From the NCBI GenBank assembly GCA_018969605.1, contig JAGWXY010000019.1, positions 1 through 32,335 on the forward strand: DNA of 32,335 bases. The letters run 5' to 3'. Below the pieces are notes generated by a model, which did no database searches, was not told where the DNA came from, and saw nothing but the letters and a program-made list of their open reading frames with translations. A program made the position numbers and the translations under genes. Source of the stretch: Verrucomicrobiota bacterium (GTDB lineage: Bacteria > Verrucomicrobiota > Verrucomicrobiia > Verrucomicrobiales > Akkermansiaceae). Numbering within the stretch: the first letter of the stretch is position 1; each line of letters starts with the position of its first letter. Of the stretch, positions 7,922 through 16,026 are shown piece by piece.

Positions 7922-10213
7922 TCACGGCTCCTCCACCGGCAGCGCACGCATCGGCATTTCATCGATGATTTTTGCGCGCAGCGGCACCGCATCACCATTG
8001 GCGGCGTCGACCTCCTCGACCGCCAGCGCCCGCGCAGGGTGGATTGGACAAAAATCATTTTCCTCAGGCACCGATTCAGCAGGCAGCAATTCGCTCATCG
8101 CGGTGTCCGCAGCCTTGCATCCGCTGGTCGCACGCTTGCCGGAGAGCCTGCAAAGCCCGACTTCGACGAGACCCGATTTGTTGTGCAATTCGACGGCCTT
8201 GTAGCCAAAGCCATCGGCCGCCTTCATGATGTCCACCCACACCGGCAGCGAAAGCACCGAACCGAATCCACCTTCGAAGGTTTTTTTCGGCGTGTCGAAG
8301 CCGACCCACACCGCGCAGGTGAGCGCGGAAGAATAGCCGGCAAACCAGGCATCCTTGAAGTCGTTGGTCGTTCCGGTTTTGCCACCACAGGGTTTGTTGA
8401 AGCCCAAACTTTTCACCGAAGCAGCCGTGCCATAGCTGGTGACCTCTTTGAGAATCCGCGACACGGCGAGCGCCGAATCAGCGGATGCCGACTGATACGA
8501 AAGTGGCAGCGTCGAGTAGAGCACGTTGCCTTCGCGGTCCTTGATTTCGGCAATCAGATACGGGCGATAACGCATGCCTTCGTTGGGAAAAATCGTGTAA
8601 GCCGTTGCCACTTCCCACGGCGAGGCTTCCCATGATCCGAGAAACGAAGCGGGCCTTTCCGGCATCGGCGTCGAGAAGCCCGCCATGCCGGCGACCTCTT
8701 TGACCTTGCGCAGTCCGGCGTGATTGCCGACGCGCACCGACATCGTGTTGCGCGAGCGGATGAGGCCGTAAGAAACCGGTTGCATTCCGCCAAAGGTGCC
8801 GTCGGAGTTGTCGGGCCGCCAGGTGCCGCCGCCTTTGATTTCGCCCGCTTGGATCGGCCCGTCGCTGATCGAGGCATCGGGATCGAGTCCTTTGTCGAAG
8901 GCGGCAAGATACACGAACGGCTTGAAGATCGATCCGAGCTGACGCTTTGCGTCCTTGGCGCGGTTGAAGCGCGATTCGGTGGCATCGCGACCACCGATCA
9001 CAGCCAAGATTGCGCCGCTGCGATTCTCGACCACCACTGCGGCTCCTTGCAGGTAGGTCGGCTCCTTGCGATTTTCCTGCGGCAGCTTGCGCCATCCATC
9101 GCGCGTCGGATGTCGGTATCCGCGAATTTTCTCCACCGCATGCAGCTTGCGCTCGAGCGCTTCCTCGCCGACTTTCTGGATGCGCGAATCAATGGTCGTG
9201 ATGATTTCCAATCCGCCCAACTCGATGTTCTGTTTTTCCAAAATCAGCTCGAGGTCGTTGCGGATCGCATCCATCGCATGCGACTCGCGCGCTTCACGCC
9301 GCCACTTAGGCCGCACCTCGATCGGCTCGAGCTTCGCTGCATCCGCCTGCTCGCGGGTGATGGCCTCGGCAACGACCATGCGCTCCAGCGTCGTGTTGCG
9401 CTCGCGCGTCGCCGCCTCGATCGAACGAAACGGATTGAACGAATCAGGCCCGCGCACAATGCCTGCCAGCAATGCCGACTGCGAAAGCGTGAGCTCCGAC
9501 GGGTGTTTCTCGAAGTAGATCCGCGAGGCCTCGCCGATGCCTTTGATCTGTCGACCCCAGTTGATCTGGTTGATGTAGGCTTCGAGCAGTTCGTCTTTCG
9601 TGTAGGCCGCCTCGAGGCGGAATGCGAGGGCCATCTCGAGCAGCTTGCGGTCGATCTGGCGCACCGTATCGCCGCGTTTTTCGCCACGCTTGAGTTGGTA
9701 AATGTCGGATGCGAATTGCTGCGTGATCGTCGAGGCACCCTCGCGTTTGCCCTGGGCGTTCTTGAGGGCGGCACGGCCGATGCCGATCGGGTCGATGCCA
9801 CCATGTTGGTAAAACCGCTCGTCTTCGCGTGCGAGAATCGCCTTGCGGAAAAATTCCGACACCTGCGTGAGCGGCACGATCGAACGCTTCTCGCCGTGGA
9901 TGCGGCCGATCTCGATGCCCATGCGATCGCGGATGATCGACCTTTGCGGCATCGCATGAATTTTTGCCAAATCGTAATGCTGCGACCGAAAGCCATAAAT
10001 CACCGCAAGAATCAACGCCAGGTACAACCCAGCCACCAGGGGGTAACCGACCAAGCGCGTAAGCAGCTTGGCCAGCAGGCCGAGCGAGCGAGTGAAAAAA
10101 CCGAAGAGATAAAACGGCCACAGGAGCAGGAGCATTCCACATCCCCTCCGTCGGGCGACGGGGGCAGCGGGCTCATCCCTGCCCCGCCGGTGGTTTTCCT
10201 GTTTTTTTGCCAT
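7922..10213 (-). CDS. penicillin-binding protein 1A-type, bifunctional peptidoglycan glycosyltransferase/transpeptidase
   Basis: The protein has 763 residues. A basic cytoplasmic N-terminus (about 1-25) precedes hydrophobic segments at about 26-75. The GT51 domain (about 85-260) has E130 in REDERFYQHGG, GASTITQQFA (159-168) and YTKDELLEAYINQINWG. The transpeptidase domain (about 385-650) has all three motifs: SIFK (428-431), SRN (487-489) and KTGT (612-615). A Cys-containing tail of about 90 residues with CRLSGKRATSGC follows, resembling the short C-terminal extensions seen in some PBP1A proteins. It makes and cross-links peptidoglycan at the periplasmic face of the inner membrane. It is first in a two-gene minus-strand run with the degenerate paralogue. 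It is divergent from a serine protease gene across a 114-base gap. Confidence 0.93.
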   Translation of the reverse strand: MAKKQENHRRGRDEPAAPVARRRGCGMLLLLWPFYLFGFFTRSLGLLAKLLTRLVGYPLVAGLYLALILAVIYGFRSQHYDLAKIHAMPQRSIIRDRMGIEIGRIHGEKRSIVPLTQVSEFFRKAILAREDERFYQHGGIDPIGIGRAALKNAQGKREGASTITQQFASDIYQLKRGEKRGDTVRQIDRKLLEMALAFRLEAAYTKDELLEAYINQINWGRQIKGIGEASRIYFEKHPSELTLSQSALLAGIVRGPDSFNPFRSIEAATRERNTTLERMVVAEAITREQADAAKLEPIEVRPKWRREARESHAMDAIRNDLELILEKQNIELGGLEIITTIDSRIQKVGEEALERKLHAVEKIRGYRHPTRDGWRKLPQENRKEPTYLQGAAVVVENRSGAILAVIGGRDATESRFNRAKDAKRQLGSIFKPFVYLAAFDKGLDPDASISDGPIQAGEIKGGGTWRPDNSDGTFGGMQPVSYGLIRSRNTMSVRVGNHAGLRKVKEVAGMAGFSTPMPERPASFLGSWEASPWEVATAYTIFPNEGMRYRPYLIAEIKDREGNVLYSTLPLSYQSASADSALAVSRILKEVTSYGTAASVKSLGFNKPCGGKTGTTNDFKDAWFAGYSSALTCAVWVGFDTPKKTFEGGFGSVLSLPVWVDIMKAADGFGYKAVELHNKSGLVEVGLCRLSGKRATSGCKAADTAMSELLPAESVPEENDFCPIHPARALAVEEVDAANGDAVPLRAKIIDEMPMRALPVEEP

Positions 10214-10327
10214 CGATGAGCTGAGATTAGACGAAGCGGCGCCAGCATTCCATCACGGAAATCGATTGCGGCTTGAAATGATTTCGGAACAAGCGAGCAA
10301 TCGTGCGACGCTTCAGATACCGTGACC

Positions 10328-11305
10328 ATGGGATCGATCCAATGCCTTGCCATCGTGGGCTGCCTTGCGGCGGCCTTCAGCACGCTCCATGCAAGCGAGC
10401 CGGATCTGGCTGCGCTCGAAGCAAAGGTCAAATCCGTCGCGCAGCAGAATCTGCCTGCCACGGTCGCACTGCTCTCGGAGGACACGAATTCCTCAGGCTC
10501 GGGCGTATTGGTTTCGGCCGACGGGCTCATCCTCACCGCCGCGCATGTCGTCCAAGGCGCCAAGGAAATGTTTGTGGTTTTCCCCGATGGCGAACAAATC
10601 ACCGGCAAGGTCCTCGGCGCAAATTACTCAAAGGACATCGCGATGGTGAAGGCCACCGGCAAGGGGCCATTTCCATTTGTGAAACTTGGCGAGTCCAAAC
10701 CGTTGCAAGCCGGTGACTGGTTGGTCGCACTTGGTCACTCAACCGGCTTTGATGCCACGCGCACTCCGCCGGTGAGATTCGGTCGCGTGATCTCGGAAGG
10801 CCCCGGCAATTTCCTCACCACCGATTGCACGCTCATCGGCGGCGATTCGGGCGGGCCCTTGTTTGATCTCGATGGCAAACTCGTCGGCATCCATTCATCG
10901 ATCGGGAAAGATCGAGAAAACAACAACCATGCCGGCATCGATGGCTTCAAGGACGACTGGGATCGCATGCTCGATGGCAAATCATGGGGCGCGCTCACGC
11001 TCAATCCATTTGCCAATCCGGAAATGCCGGTGCTCGGCATCGCCATGGGCATGCGGCCGGAGCAAAAGGGCGTGATGGTCGATGGCGTAGTCGATGGCTC
11101 GCCCGCCGCAATGGCAGGCTTGAAGGTCGGCGACATGATCGTGGCACTCGATGGCAGCGCCATAAATGATGGCGGCGAGTTGCTGCAAATGCTGGCCAAA
11201 CGCGAAGCGGGCGACAGCGTGAAGCTCGATGTTTTGCGCGATGACATAACCTTCAGCACGACTGCAAAGCTGATGCGGCGCAACGAAATTTTCGAATCCC
11301 CTTGA
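10328..11305 (+). CDS. secreted trypsin-like serine protease with one PDZ domain (HtrA/DegP-like)
   Basis: The protein has 325 residues from the ATG at 10328; a GTG two codons earlier is also open. A signal peptide spans about residues 1-22 (cleavage after LHA). The chymotrypsin-fold protease has H73 (LTAAHVV), D103 (KDIAMVK) and S174 (GGDSGGPL), so the triad is complete. A PDZ domain follows at about 235-315. HtrA proteases degrade or refold misfolded envelope proteins and usually form trimers. This member is shorter than DegP (one PDZ, no long LA loop), closer to DegS-like size but apparently without a membrane anchor. The stretch after the active serine (KDRENNNHAGIDGFKDDW) differs from DegP, so substrate choice may differ. 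A pseudoprotease gene follows 14 bases downstream and is probably co-transcribed. Confidence 0.88.
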   Translation: MGSIQCLAIVGCLAAAFSTLHASEPDLAALEAKVKSVAQQNLPATVALLSEDTNSSGSGVLVSADGLILTAAHVVQGAKEMFVVFPDGEQITGKVLGANYSKDIAMVKATGKGPFPFVKLGESKPLQAGDWLVALGHSTGFDATRTPPVRFGRVISEGPGNFLTTDCTLIGGDSGGPLFDLDGKLVGIHSSIGKDRENNNHAGIDGFKDDWDRMLDGKSWGALTLNPFANPEMPVLGIAMGMRPEQKGVMVDGVVDGSPAAMAGLKVGDMIVALDGSAINDGGELLQMLAKREAGDSVKLDVLRDDITFSTTAKLMRRNEIFESP

Positions 11306-11319
11306 ACCACTTCATTTCC

Positions 11320-12516
11320 ATGAAACACCCGCTGGCCAAGTTGCTTTTGATCTGCGCGTTGCCAAACCTCGCTGCCGCGCAGGATGAAATCCCGCTGCTG
11401 CGCCCGGAAGAGCGCGCCGTGGTGGACGCGCAATCGGAGGCACTCTACGCGACCCTCAAAACAAAACTCGCCACGGCAGCACAATCAACCGTGCGCGTTT
11501 GGTCGGGAAAAAAGCGGCTCGCTTACGGTACGGTGATTGGCGACGGACGGCAGGTGCTTACGAAATGGAGCGAGGTCGCGGACGCGGCATCATCGCTCGT
11601 GGTCGACGGACCGAACCGCGAAGCCCACGATGCAAAGATAATCGGCGTTTATGAAGAGGAAGACCTTGCGATTCTCGAAATCAATGGCGAGGCACTAAAG
11701 CCCATCGCGTGGTCAAATGAAAAGCCCGCGCTCGGCGCCTTCCTAGCCGCCCCGCAACCGGATGGAAGGCCGGCCGCATTCGGCGTCGTCAGCGTGCTCG
11801 AAAGAAATTTGCGCGAAACGGATTTGGCATTTCTCGGCATCGGTAGCGACCTGCAACACAAAGGCCCAGGGGTAAGGGTCAGCGAGGTACAGCCCAACAC
11901 CGGCGCCGCCGTGGCGGGACTCAAGGAAGGCGACATTGTGCTGATGGTCAAAGAGCGGCCGATCTCGGGCTTGATGGAATTGAAAAGCGCCCTCACCGGC
12001 ACAAAACCGGGCGAGACCGTGCCACTGCGAGTGCGCACAAATGGTGGCGAAAAAACCATCAGCGTCACCCTCAGCAAACGCCCTGAGCTTCCGAAAATTT
12101 ACAATCCGCGCCTCGAACAAATGGAACGCATGGGCGGCAAAATCAGCCGCATTCGCGATTCATTCACCCAAGTGCTGCAGTCGGACATGCGTCCATCGCC
12201 GGATCAGATCGGCGGACCTGTGGTCGATCTTGAGGGCCGCGTGATCGGAATCACGGTGGCTCGCGCGGATCGCACGCGATCTTTCATCATGCCCTCGGCA
12301 GCGGTCGTGAAAATGCTCGCCAATACACCAAATGATCCATCGATCGCCAAAGTCCGCGAGCCGGAAAAACCGGTGATGGCGCGCGCGCCAAAGTCCGATG
12401 CGCCACAAGTTCCCAAAGCCCCCAGCCCGCAACGCATGCGCGAACACCTTTTGGAAATGGAGCGCCTGATGGAATTCATGCGCGAGGAGATGCGCTCGCT
12501 TGAGCCGGAGCGCTAA
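11320..12516 (+). CDS. trypsin-fold pseudoprotease with PDZ domain embedded in the protease fold
   Basis: The protein has 398 residues from the ATG at 11320; a TTG at 11302 that overlaps the previous stop is less likely. A signal peptide covers about 1-20 (ends AAA-QDE). Residues about 50-165 match the first part of an HtrA protease, but the TAAHVV histidine is replaced (VLTKWSEV, 79-86); the aspartate block EDLAILE (114-120) is kept. A PDZ domain (about 170-252) follows. Only then comes the block matching the HtrA catalytic-serine region: LQSDMRPSPDQIGGPVVD (286-303), where the serine position is Ile. After that are VIGITVA and an FIMPSAAVV strand. The PDZ therefore seems inserted between the two halves of the protease fold. 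The tail (345-398) is proline-rich then helical. A regulatory or scaffold partner of the upstream active protease is a reasonable inference. Confidence 0.82.
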   Translation: MKHPLAKLLLICALPNLAAAQDEIPLLRPEERAVVDAQSEALYATLKTKLATAAQSTVRVWSGKKRLAYGTVIGDGRQVLTKWSEVADAASSLVVDGPNREAHDAKIIGVYEEEDLAILEINGEALKPIAWSNEKPALGAFLAAPQPDGRPAAFGVVSVLERNLRETDLAFLGIGSDLQHKGPGVRVSEVQPNTGAAVAGLKEGDIVLMVKERPISGLMELKSALTGTKPGETVPLRVRTNGGEKTISVTLSKRPELPKIYNPRLEQMERMGGKISRIRDSFTQVLQSDMRPSPDQIGGPVVDLEGRVIGITVARADRTRSFIMPSAAVVKMLANTPNDPSIAKVREPEKPVMARAPKSDAPQVPKAPSPQRMREHLLEMERLMEFMREEMRSLEPER

Positions 12517-12528
12517 ACGCTAAGTTGC

Positions 12529-12951
12529 TCACTGATCAATGCCCACGCGGATCCGTGCCGGCACATCCTTGATCGGAATGCCGGCTTTGGTCAGGGCTTC
12601 CCAGATTTCCAGCAAGCGATCGAGCGGGAGTTTCTTGTCAGCCTCAAGCTCGAGCTTTCGTCCGGGATTTTGTTTCTGGTAAGCGGCAAGATACGAATCG
12701 AGCAGGCCCGGCGGCACCTTGAGCGAATCAAGCGTGATCGTTCCCGTGGCATCGACGGCGATCACCGAGCGCGACTCGACGACTTTTTCGGAAGGGATCT
12801 CGCGCACGGTCGGCAACTCAATGCGCAGAATGTCGCGCGGTTTTTTGAAGTTGGTCGAAACGATAAAGAAGATCAGCAAAATGAAAAGGATGTCGATCAT
12901 CGGAACGATCGGCACTTCGGCGCGTTTGCGTTGTGAGCGGGGAAATCGCAT
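12529..12951 (-). CDS. exbD: ExbD/TolR family biopolymer transport protein
   Basis: The protein has 140 residues with the standard layout: a short basic cytoplasmic end, one membrane helix (about 14-35) starting PMIDILFILLIFF with the essential aspartate D20, and a periplasmic domain of about 100 residues. ExbD works with ExbB to turn the proton gradient into force on TonB. It starts 4 bases after the ExbB stop, so the two are tightly coupled, and it ends the tonB-exbB-exbD run. It converges on the pseudoprotease gene with 12 bases between the stops. The symbol follows family and context; TolR is the alternative. Confidence 0.88.
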   Translation of the reverse strand: MRFPRSQRKRAEVPIVPMIDILFILLIFFIVSTNFKKPRDILRIELPTVREIPSEKVVESRSVIAVDATGTITLDSLKVPPGLLDSYLAAYQKQNPGRKLELEADKKLPLDRLLEIWEALTKAGIPIKDVPARIRVGIDQ

Positions 12952-12955
12952 GGGA

Positions 12956-13630
12956 TCAGCCGTTGATGGAATCGCCGCGGCAGGCTTCGCAAAGATCTGC
13001 GAGAAGAGACTCGAGCTTCACAGTGAGCAGTTCGATGCGACGCATGAAATAGCCGTGCGCGATCACGCAGGGCACGGCGATCGCGAGACCGAAGATCGTG
13101 GTGTTGAGCGCTTCGGCGATGCCGCGTGCGATGGCAAGGTGATCGGCCGCATCGCTGAGGCCTTGGAAGATGGTCACAAGACCCGAGGCCGTGCCCAGCA
13201 GGCCAAGCAAGGGCGCAACGGTGATGACGATGTCGAGCACGCCAATGCCGGAATAAAGGCGCGCAACCTCCATCCGCGCGGCCGATTCGACCGCGGTGGC
13301 GATGTCACTTTGTGGCTTGCCACGATGTTTGATGGCGCTCGCCGCGAGACGCGCAAGGGCGCTGCCGCCTTTTTCAATCTCCTTCACCAAACTCACCTCG
13401 CGCCCGCTGTGCGCAAGATCGGCAAAAGTGGCCACTTGTTTTTCGAGCTCGGCGGGCATGACACGCGCCGGTGAAAGCGAGAGGAACTTGTAAACAATCG
13501 CCGCCACGCCCACCACCGAAGTGAAGCTGAGCGGAATCATGAAAATGCCGCCCTTGTGAAGGAAATCCCACGCGGCTTGCACGATGCCGGTACTTTGGCC
13601 GGCGCTGGTTTGCATCAGGGTCTCAAGCAT
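12956..13630 (-). CDS. exbB: MotA/TolQ/ExbB family proton-channel protein
   Basis: The protein has 224 residues. A first hydrophobic segment lies at about 28-50. A cytoplasmic region contains EKGGSALARLAASAIKHRGK. Two C-terminal helices follow, with VTVAPLLGLLGTASGLVTIF (about 135-160) and LNTTIFGLAIAVPCVIAHGYF (about 175-200), the conserved pore helices of this family. It forms the oligomeric stator around ExbD that drives TonB. It lies between the TonB-like gene (26-base gap) and exbD (4-base gap) on the same strand. ExbB is preferred to TolQ because a TonB-like protein is encoded with it and no TolA, TolB or Pal gene is nearby. Confidence 0.9.
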   Translation of the reverse strand: MLETLMQTSAGQSTGIVQAAWDFLHKGGIFMIPLSFTSVVGVAAIVYKFLSLSPARVMPAELEKQVATFADLAHSGREVSLVKEIEKGGSALARLAASAIKHRGKPQSDIATAVESAARMEVARLYSGIGVLDIVITVAPLLGLLGTASGLVTIFQGLSDAADHLAIARGIAEALNTTIFGLAIAVPCVIAHGYFMRRIELLTVKLESLLADLCEACRGDSING

Positions 13631-13656
13631 GGTTCGTATCGGTTTTCAGAAATTTT

Positions 13657-14799
13657 TCAGAAATAAAATCGGAACATCAGCTCCAAGGGTTCGTCATTGT
13701 ATTCCTTGCGCAAGGCCTTGGGCATCGGCGGGATGTCCGCATTGCGAATCGCGTTCAAGGTGAATCCCTTTTGAACCTCACCGGTCTCCATGTCACCCAC
13801 GAATTGCACGGAGCGCACCTTGCCGCTGGTTTCGACAAAAAACCTCACGGTCAAAAATCCCGGCGTGATGAAATCCCGATGCCGCACGCAATTGCGCTGC
13901 CACTCAATCTCGACCGCGCGGCTGATCGTGGCCTGATAACGACCGAGCGGCGTATCCGCAACATCCAACGAGCTGGGCCCGCTGCGCGAAATCGAGCCGA
14001 CCATCGCCGTCTTGCGCTGATTTCCACGAAACTCTTTTTCCTTTTTCGGCTGGGGCGGGCGCGGGGAAATTTCCTTGGGTTTTCCCTCGGCGAACGGCTT
14101 GGGCTTCGGCGCTTCGGCCAGTGCTTCTTGCGGCCGGGCATCTTCTCGCAACCGGGCATCGGGCACGATGGGTTTTTTAAGTTCTTCGGTTGAAACTCCA
14201 ACATCCACCGGATTCGGGCCCTGCACGAGACCGCTGCGTTGCGGTGCGGATTTAGCGGGCGGGCTCGATGATTTTTTTGCGCTCTCAGATGCGCTTGGCT
14301 TGGCGGCGGACTTGGATGCCTCTTGCGACTCGCGAGCCTTGCTTGGTTCGGTCAATTCACCATCCTGATATTTGCTTTGAGTGGTCTCGATGTCATTGGC
14401 GTCACGCGGTGTGATTCCTTTCTGCGAAGGCTGCGCCGGAGCTGAAGGAGTCGGGGCGCGATCGCTGGCCGCGCGCGTCGATCTTTCGCCGATGAACGGA
14501 GCGTTCTTTGCCGGTTCGCTAGTCTGCTGCTCGTCAGAGGTCCGCGCAAACCGTGGTTTCGCCGGCGCATTTTTGGCCTCGGGCACCACCACGCTCGCCG
14601 CGATCTCGGGCACAATCGTCAACACCGGCTCAGCCATCACCGGCCGCAGCGCCTCGTTTCGCTGACCCAACAAATGCGATTGCAACAAGCCAAGCCCCAA
14701 AACCAGCAAAAGCCCGAGGTTGATCAACAAAGACAGCACAAACGCAGTCAGCCAAAGGCACCCCTCGCCTTTGCCCCCACAACTCAACCATTTGTTCAT
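13657..14799 (-). CDS. TonB-like energy transducer with long Pro/Lys/Ser linker
   Basis: The protein has 380 residues from the ATG at 14799; a TTG at 14862 would add 21 residues without membrane character. A membrane helix lies at about 15-42. A long low-complexity linker rich in P, K, S, A and E follows (about 75-285), as in TonB proteins that must span the periplasm. The C-terminal 95 residues (GRYQATISRAVEIEWQRN, FLTVRFFVETSGKVRSVQFV, FTLNAIRNADIPPMP) have the TonB/TolA-C pattern. It should couple the ExbB-ExbD motor to outer-membrane receptors. Linker length is unusual for TonB (about 240 residues in E. coli). No TonB-dependent receptor is in the window, so the substrate is unknown. Confidence 0.83.
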   Translation of the reverse strand: MNKWLSCGGKGEGCLWLTAFVLSLLINLGLLLVLGLGLLQSHLLGQRNEALRPVMAEPVLTIVPEIAASVVVPEAKNAPAKPRFARTSDEQQTSEPAKNAPFIGERSTRAASDRAPTPSAPAQPSQKGITPRDANDIETTQSKYQDGELTEPSKARESQEASKSAAKPSASESAKKSSSPPAKSAPQRSGLVQGPNPVDVGVSTEELKKPIVPDARLREDARPQEALAEAPKPKPFAEGKPKEISPRPPQPKKEKEFRGNQRKTAMVGSISRSGPSSLDVADTPLGRYQATISRAVEIEWQRNCVRHRDFITPGFLTVRFFVETSGKVRSVQFVGDMETGEVQKGFTLNAIRNADIPPMPKALRKEYNDEPLELMFRFYF

Positions 14800-15060
14800 C
14801 GCCAACGAGCCCAAATTGAATGCAAAATCGCACGCACGCAATGCGGCAAACTGCTCGCCCAATCACCCCCCAATCCATATTAAGGGACAGGCCTTTTATT
14901 TGGGCCTTTTAGAGCTGTTCCCGAGCCTGGTTTCATGGGTTTCAAAATCACCCCTTGGGGCGAGGAACCATTTGGGCCTACAGCGCGAATCGCGCCAAGC
15001 CATGGCCCGCCAATCCGAAAGCCATGTTCAGGCGTAGGGCACCTTTGGGACACTGTTGTG
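14800..15060. other. intergenic stretch between the TonB-like gene and the AraC gene
   Basis: No convincing gene is seen. It should contain the promoter of the tonB-exbB-exbD run. It holds inverted structures: GGGACAG near 14884 faces CTGTTCCC near 14917, with an inner AGGCC/GGCCT pair, and GCGCGAATCGCGC spans 14983-14995. The inner hairpin might end the AraC transcript. An open plus-strand frame (14935-15288) runs into the AraC gene antisense and is rejected as coding. Confidence 0.3.
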
Positions 15061-15924
15061 TCAAACGCCGGGGCTGCGGAGCTTTCGGTAGTCGCGAGGC
15101 GGCATGCCTGCGGACTTGCGGAACTGGCGGTTGAAATTGGCGAGATTCTCAAACCCGCTAGCCAGAGCGATTTCCAGGATGCTCTGATCGGTCTCGACGA
15201 GTTGCTGGCAGGCCATACGAATTCGACAACCATTGCGAAATTCAACGAACGTTTTGCCCGTCATCTTTCGGAAAAACCGTGCGAATGACGACGGCGTGAG
15301 GCCGGCGAAGCGGGCGGCATCATCGAGTTGGAGTCGCTCGTTGCAGTGGGACTCGATATGCTCGATAATGCGCCCCAACCGAGAACCCATCTTGAATGAC
15401 CGCTGGTTTCGGTAGCTTGGATCGGCCAATGCCTCGCTGCTGCAGCGCGACAGGTCGCCGAGCAGCGCGGTCAACGCAAGCCACGCATCAAGCCCTCGCG
15501 CTGCAGTCAGGGCCCGCAGCCGTTGTTCCAACAAGCCTGCGGTTTTGAGAGGAAAACGCAGCCCCAGCCCAGACCTTACCAACAAAGAACCAACCGCCTC
15601 GAACTCGGGCAGCGCCAGCAGAGTTTCCGGAAACGCCGATGGTAGAAACTGCACGACTATCGCCTCGTTTGCCTTGGCTGTTCGCCCGGGCTTCCGCGAA
15701 AACCAGGTATGAGGCAGGTTCGGCCCTAACAAAACCAGATCGCCTGGCTGATAATCTGCGCTGTGGTCCCCCACCAAGCGGGTCCCCGTTCCCCGTGTGA
15801 TCAGAGTGAGCTCGATCTCCGGATGATAATGCCAGTTCCAGGAAAAACTGCGTTCCTCACGACAGTATGCCCGCAGTGAGAGGGTGCCGTCTCGCCATGG
15901 CATTGCTTCGATAGCTGCTTTCAT
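15061..15924 (-). CDS. AraC family transcriptional regulator with N-terminal cupin
   Basis: The protein has 287 residues from the ATG at 15924. The N-terminal half is a cupin sensor (about 10-115; FSWNWHYHPEIELTLI, then YQPGDLVLLGPNLPHTW). The C-terminal 105 residues hold the double helix-turn-helix of AraC proteins (LDDAARFAGLTPSSFARFFR, then ILEIALASGFENLANFNRQF, PPRDYR). Related regulators control carbohydrate or catabolic genes, with the cupin sensing a small ligand. It is divergent from the 481-residue candidate di-iron protein, which is its most likely target along with itself. A longer frame to 15981 exists but would extend into AT-rich promoter DNA and adds a hydrophobic stretch unlike the family. 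Confidence 0.9.
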   Translation of the reverse strand: MKAAIEAMPWRDGTLSLRAYCREERSFSWNWHYHPEIELTLITRGTGTRLVGDHSADYQPGDLVLLGPNLPHTWFSRKPGRTAKANEAIVVQFLPSAFPETLLALPEFEAVGSLLVRSGLGLRFPLKTAGLLEQRLRALTAARGLDAWLALTALLGDLSRCSSEALADPSYRNQRSFKMGSRLGRIIEHIESHCNERLQLDDAARFAGLTPSSFARFFRKMTGKTFVEFRNGCRIRMACQQLVETDQSILEIALASGFENLANFNRQFRKSAGMPPRDYRKLRSPGV

Positions 15925-15931
15925 GAGCGAA

Positions 15932-15960
15932 ATTAAACAATAAATTATTGAAATTGACAA
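15932..15960 (-). promoter_or_regulatory. candidate promoter for the AraC regulator, possibly leaderless
   Basis: On the minus strand TTGTCA (15955-15960) and TTTAAT (15932-15937) are 17 bases apart. Only 7 bases lie between the -10 box and the ATG at 15924, so transcription would begin at or next to the start codon. On the plus strand the overlapping TTGACA (15954-15959) is a perfect -35 box towards the 481-residue protein, but no good -10 follows it. The 102-base gap is much more AT-rich than its surroundings. Confidence 0.45.
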
Positions 15961-16026
15961 ATTAATATCGGTTTTAGGCAAGCCGCTAGGAGATTAAAGC
16001 GAGCGGCCAGAGTAGGCTTTCGAAAG

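Noticed and set aside
8720-10219. 499-residue open frame on the plus strand, antisense to the PBP1A-type gene
   Set aside because: The composition is typical of a shadow frame with no motif, while the minus strand encodes a full PBP with all catalytic motifs.
14935-15288. 117-residue open frame on the plus strand before and inside the AraC gene
   Set aside because: Most of it is antisense to the conserved AraC helix-turn-helix, and the rest has no recognisable domain.
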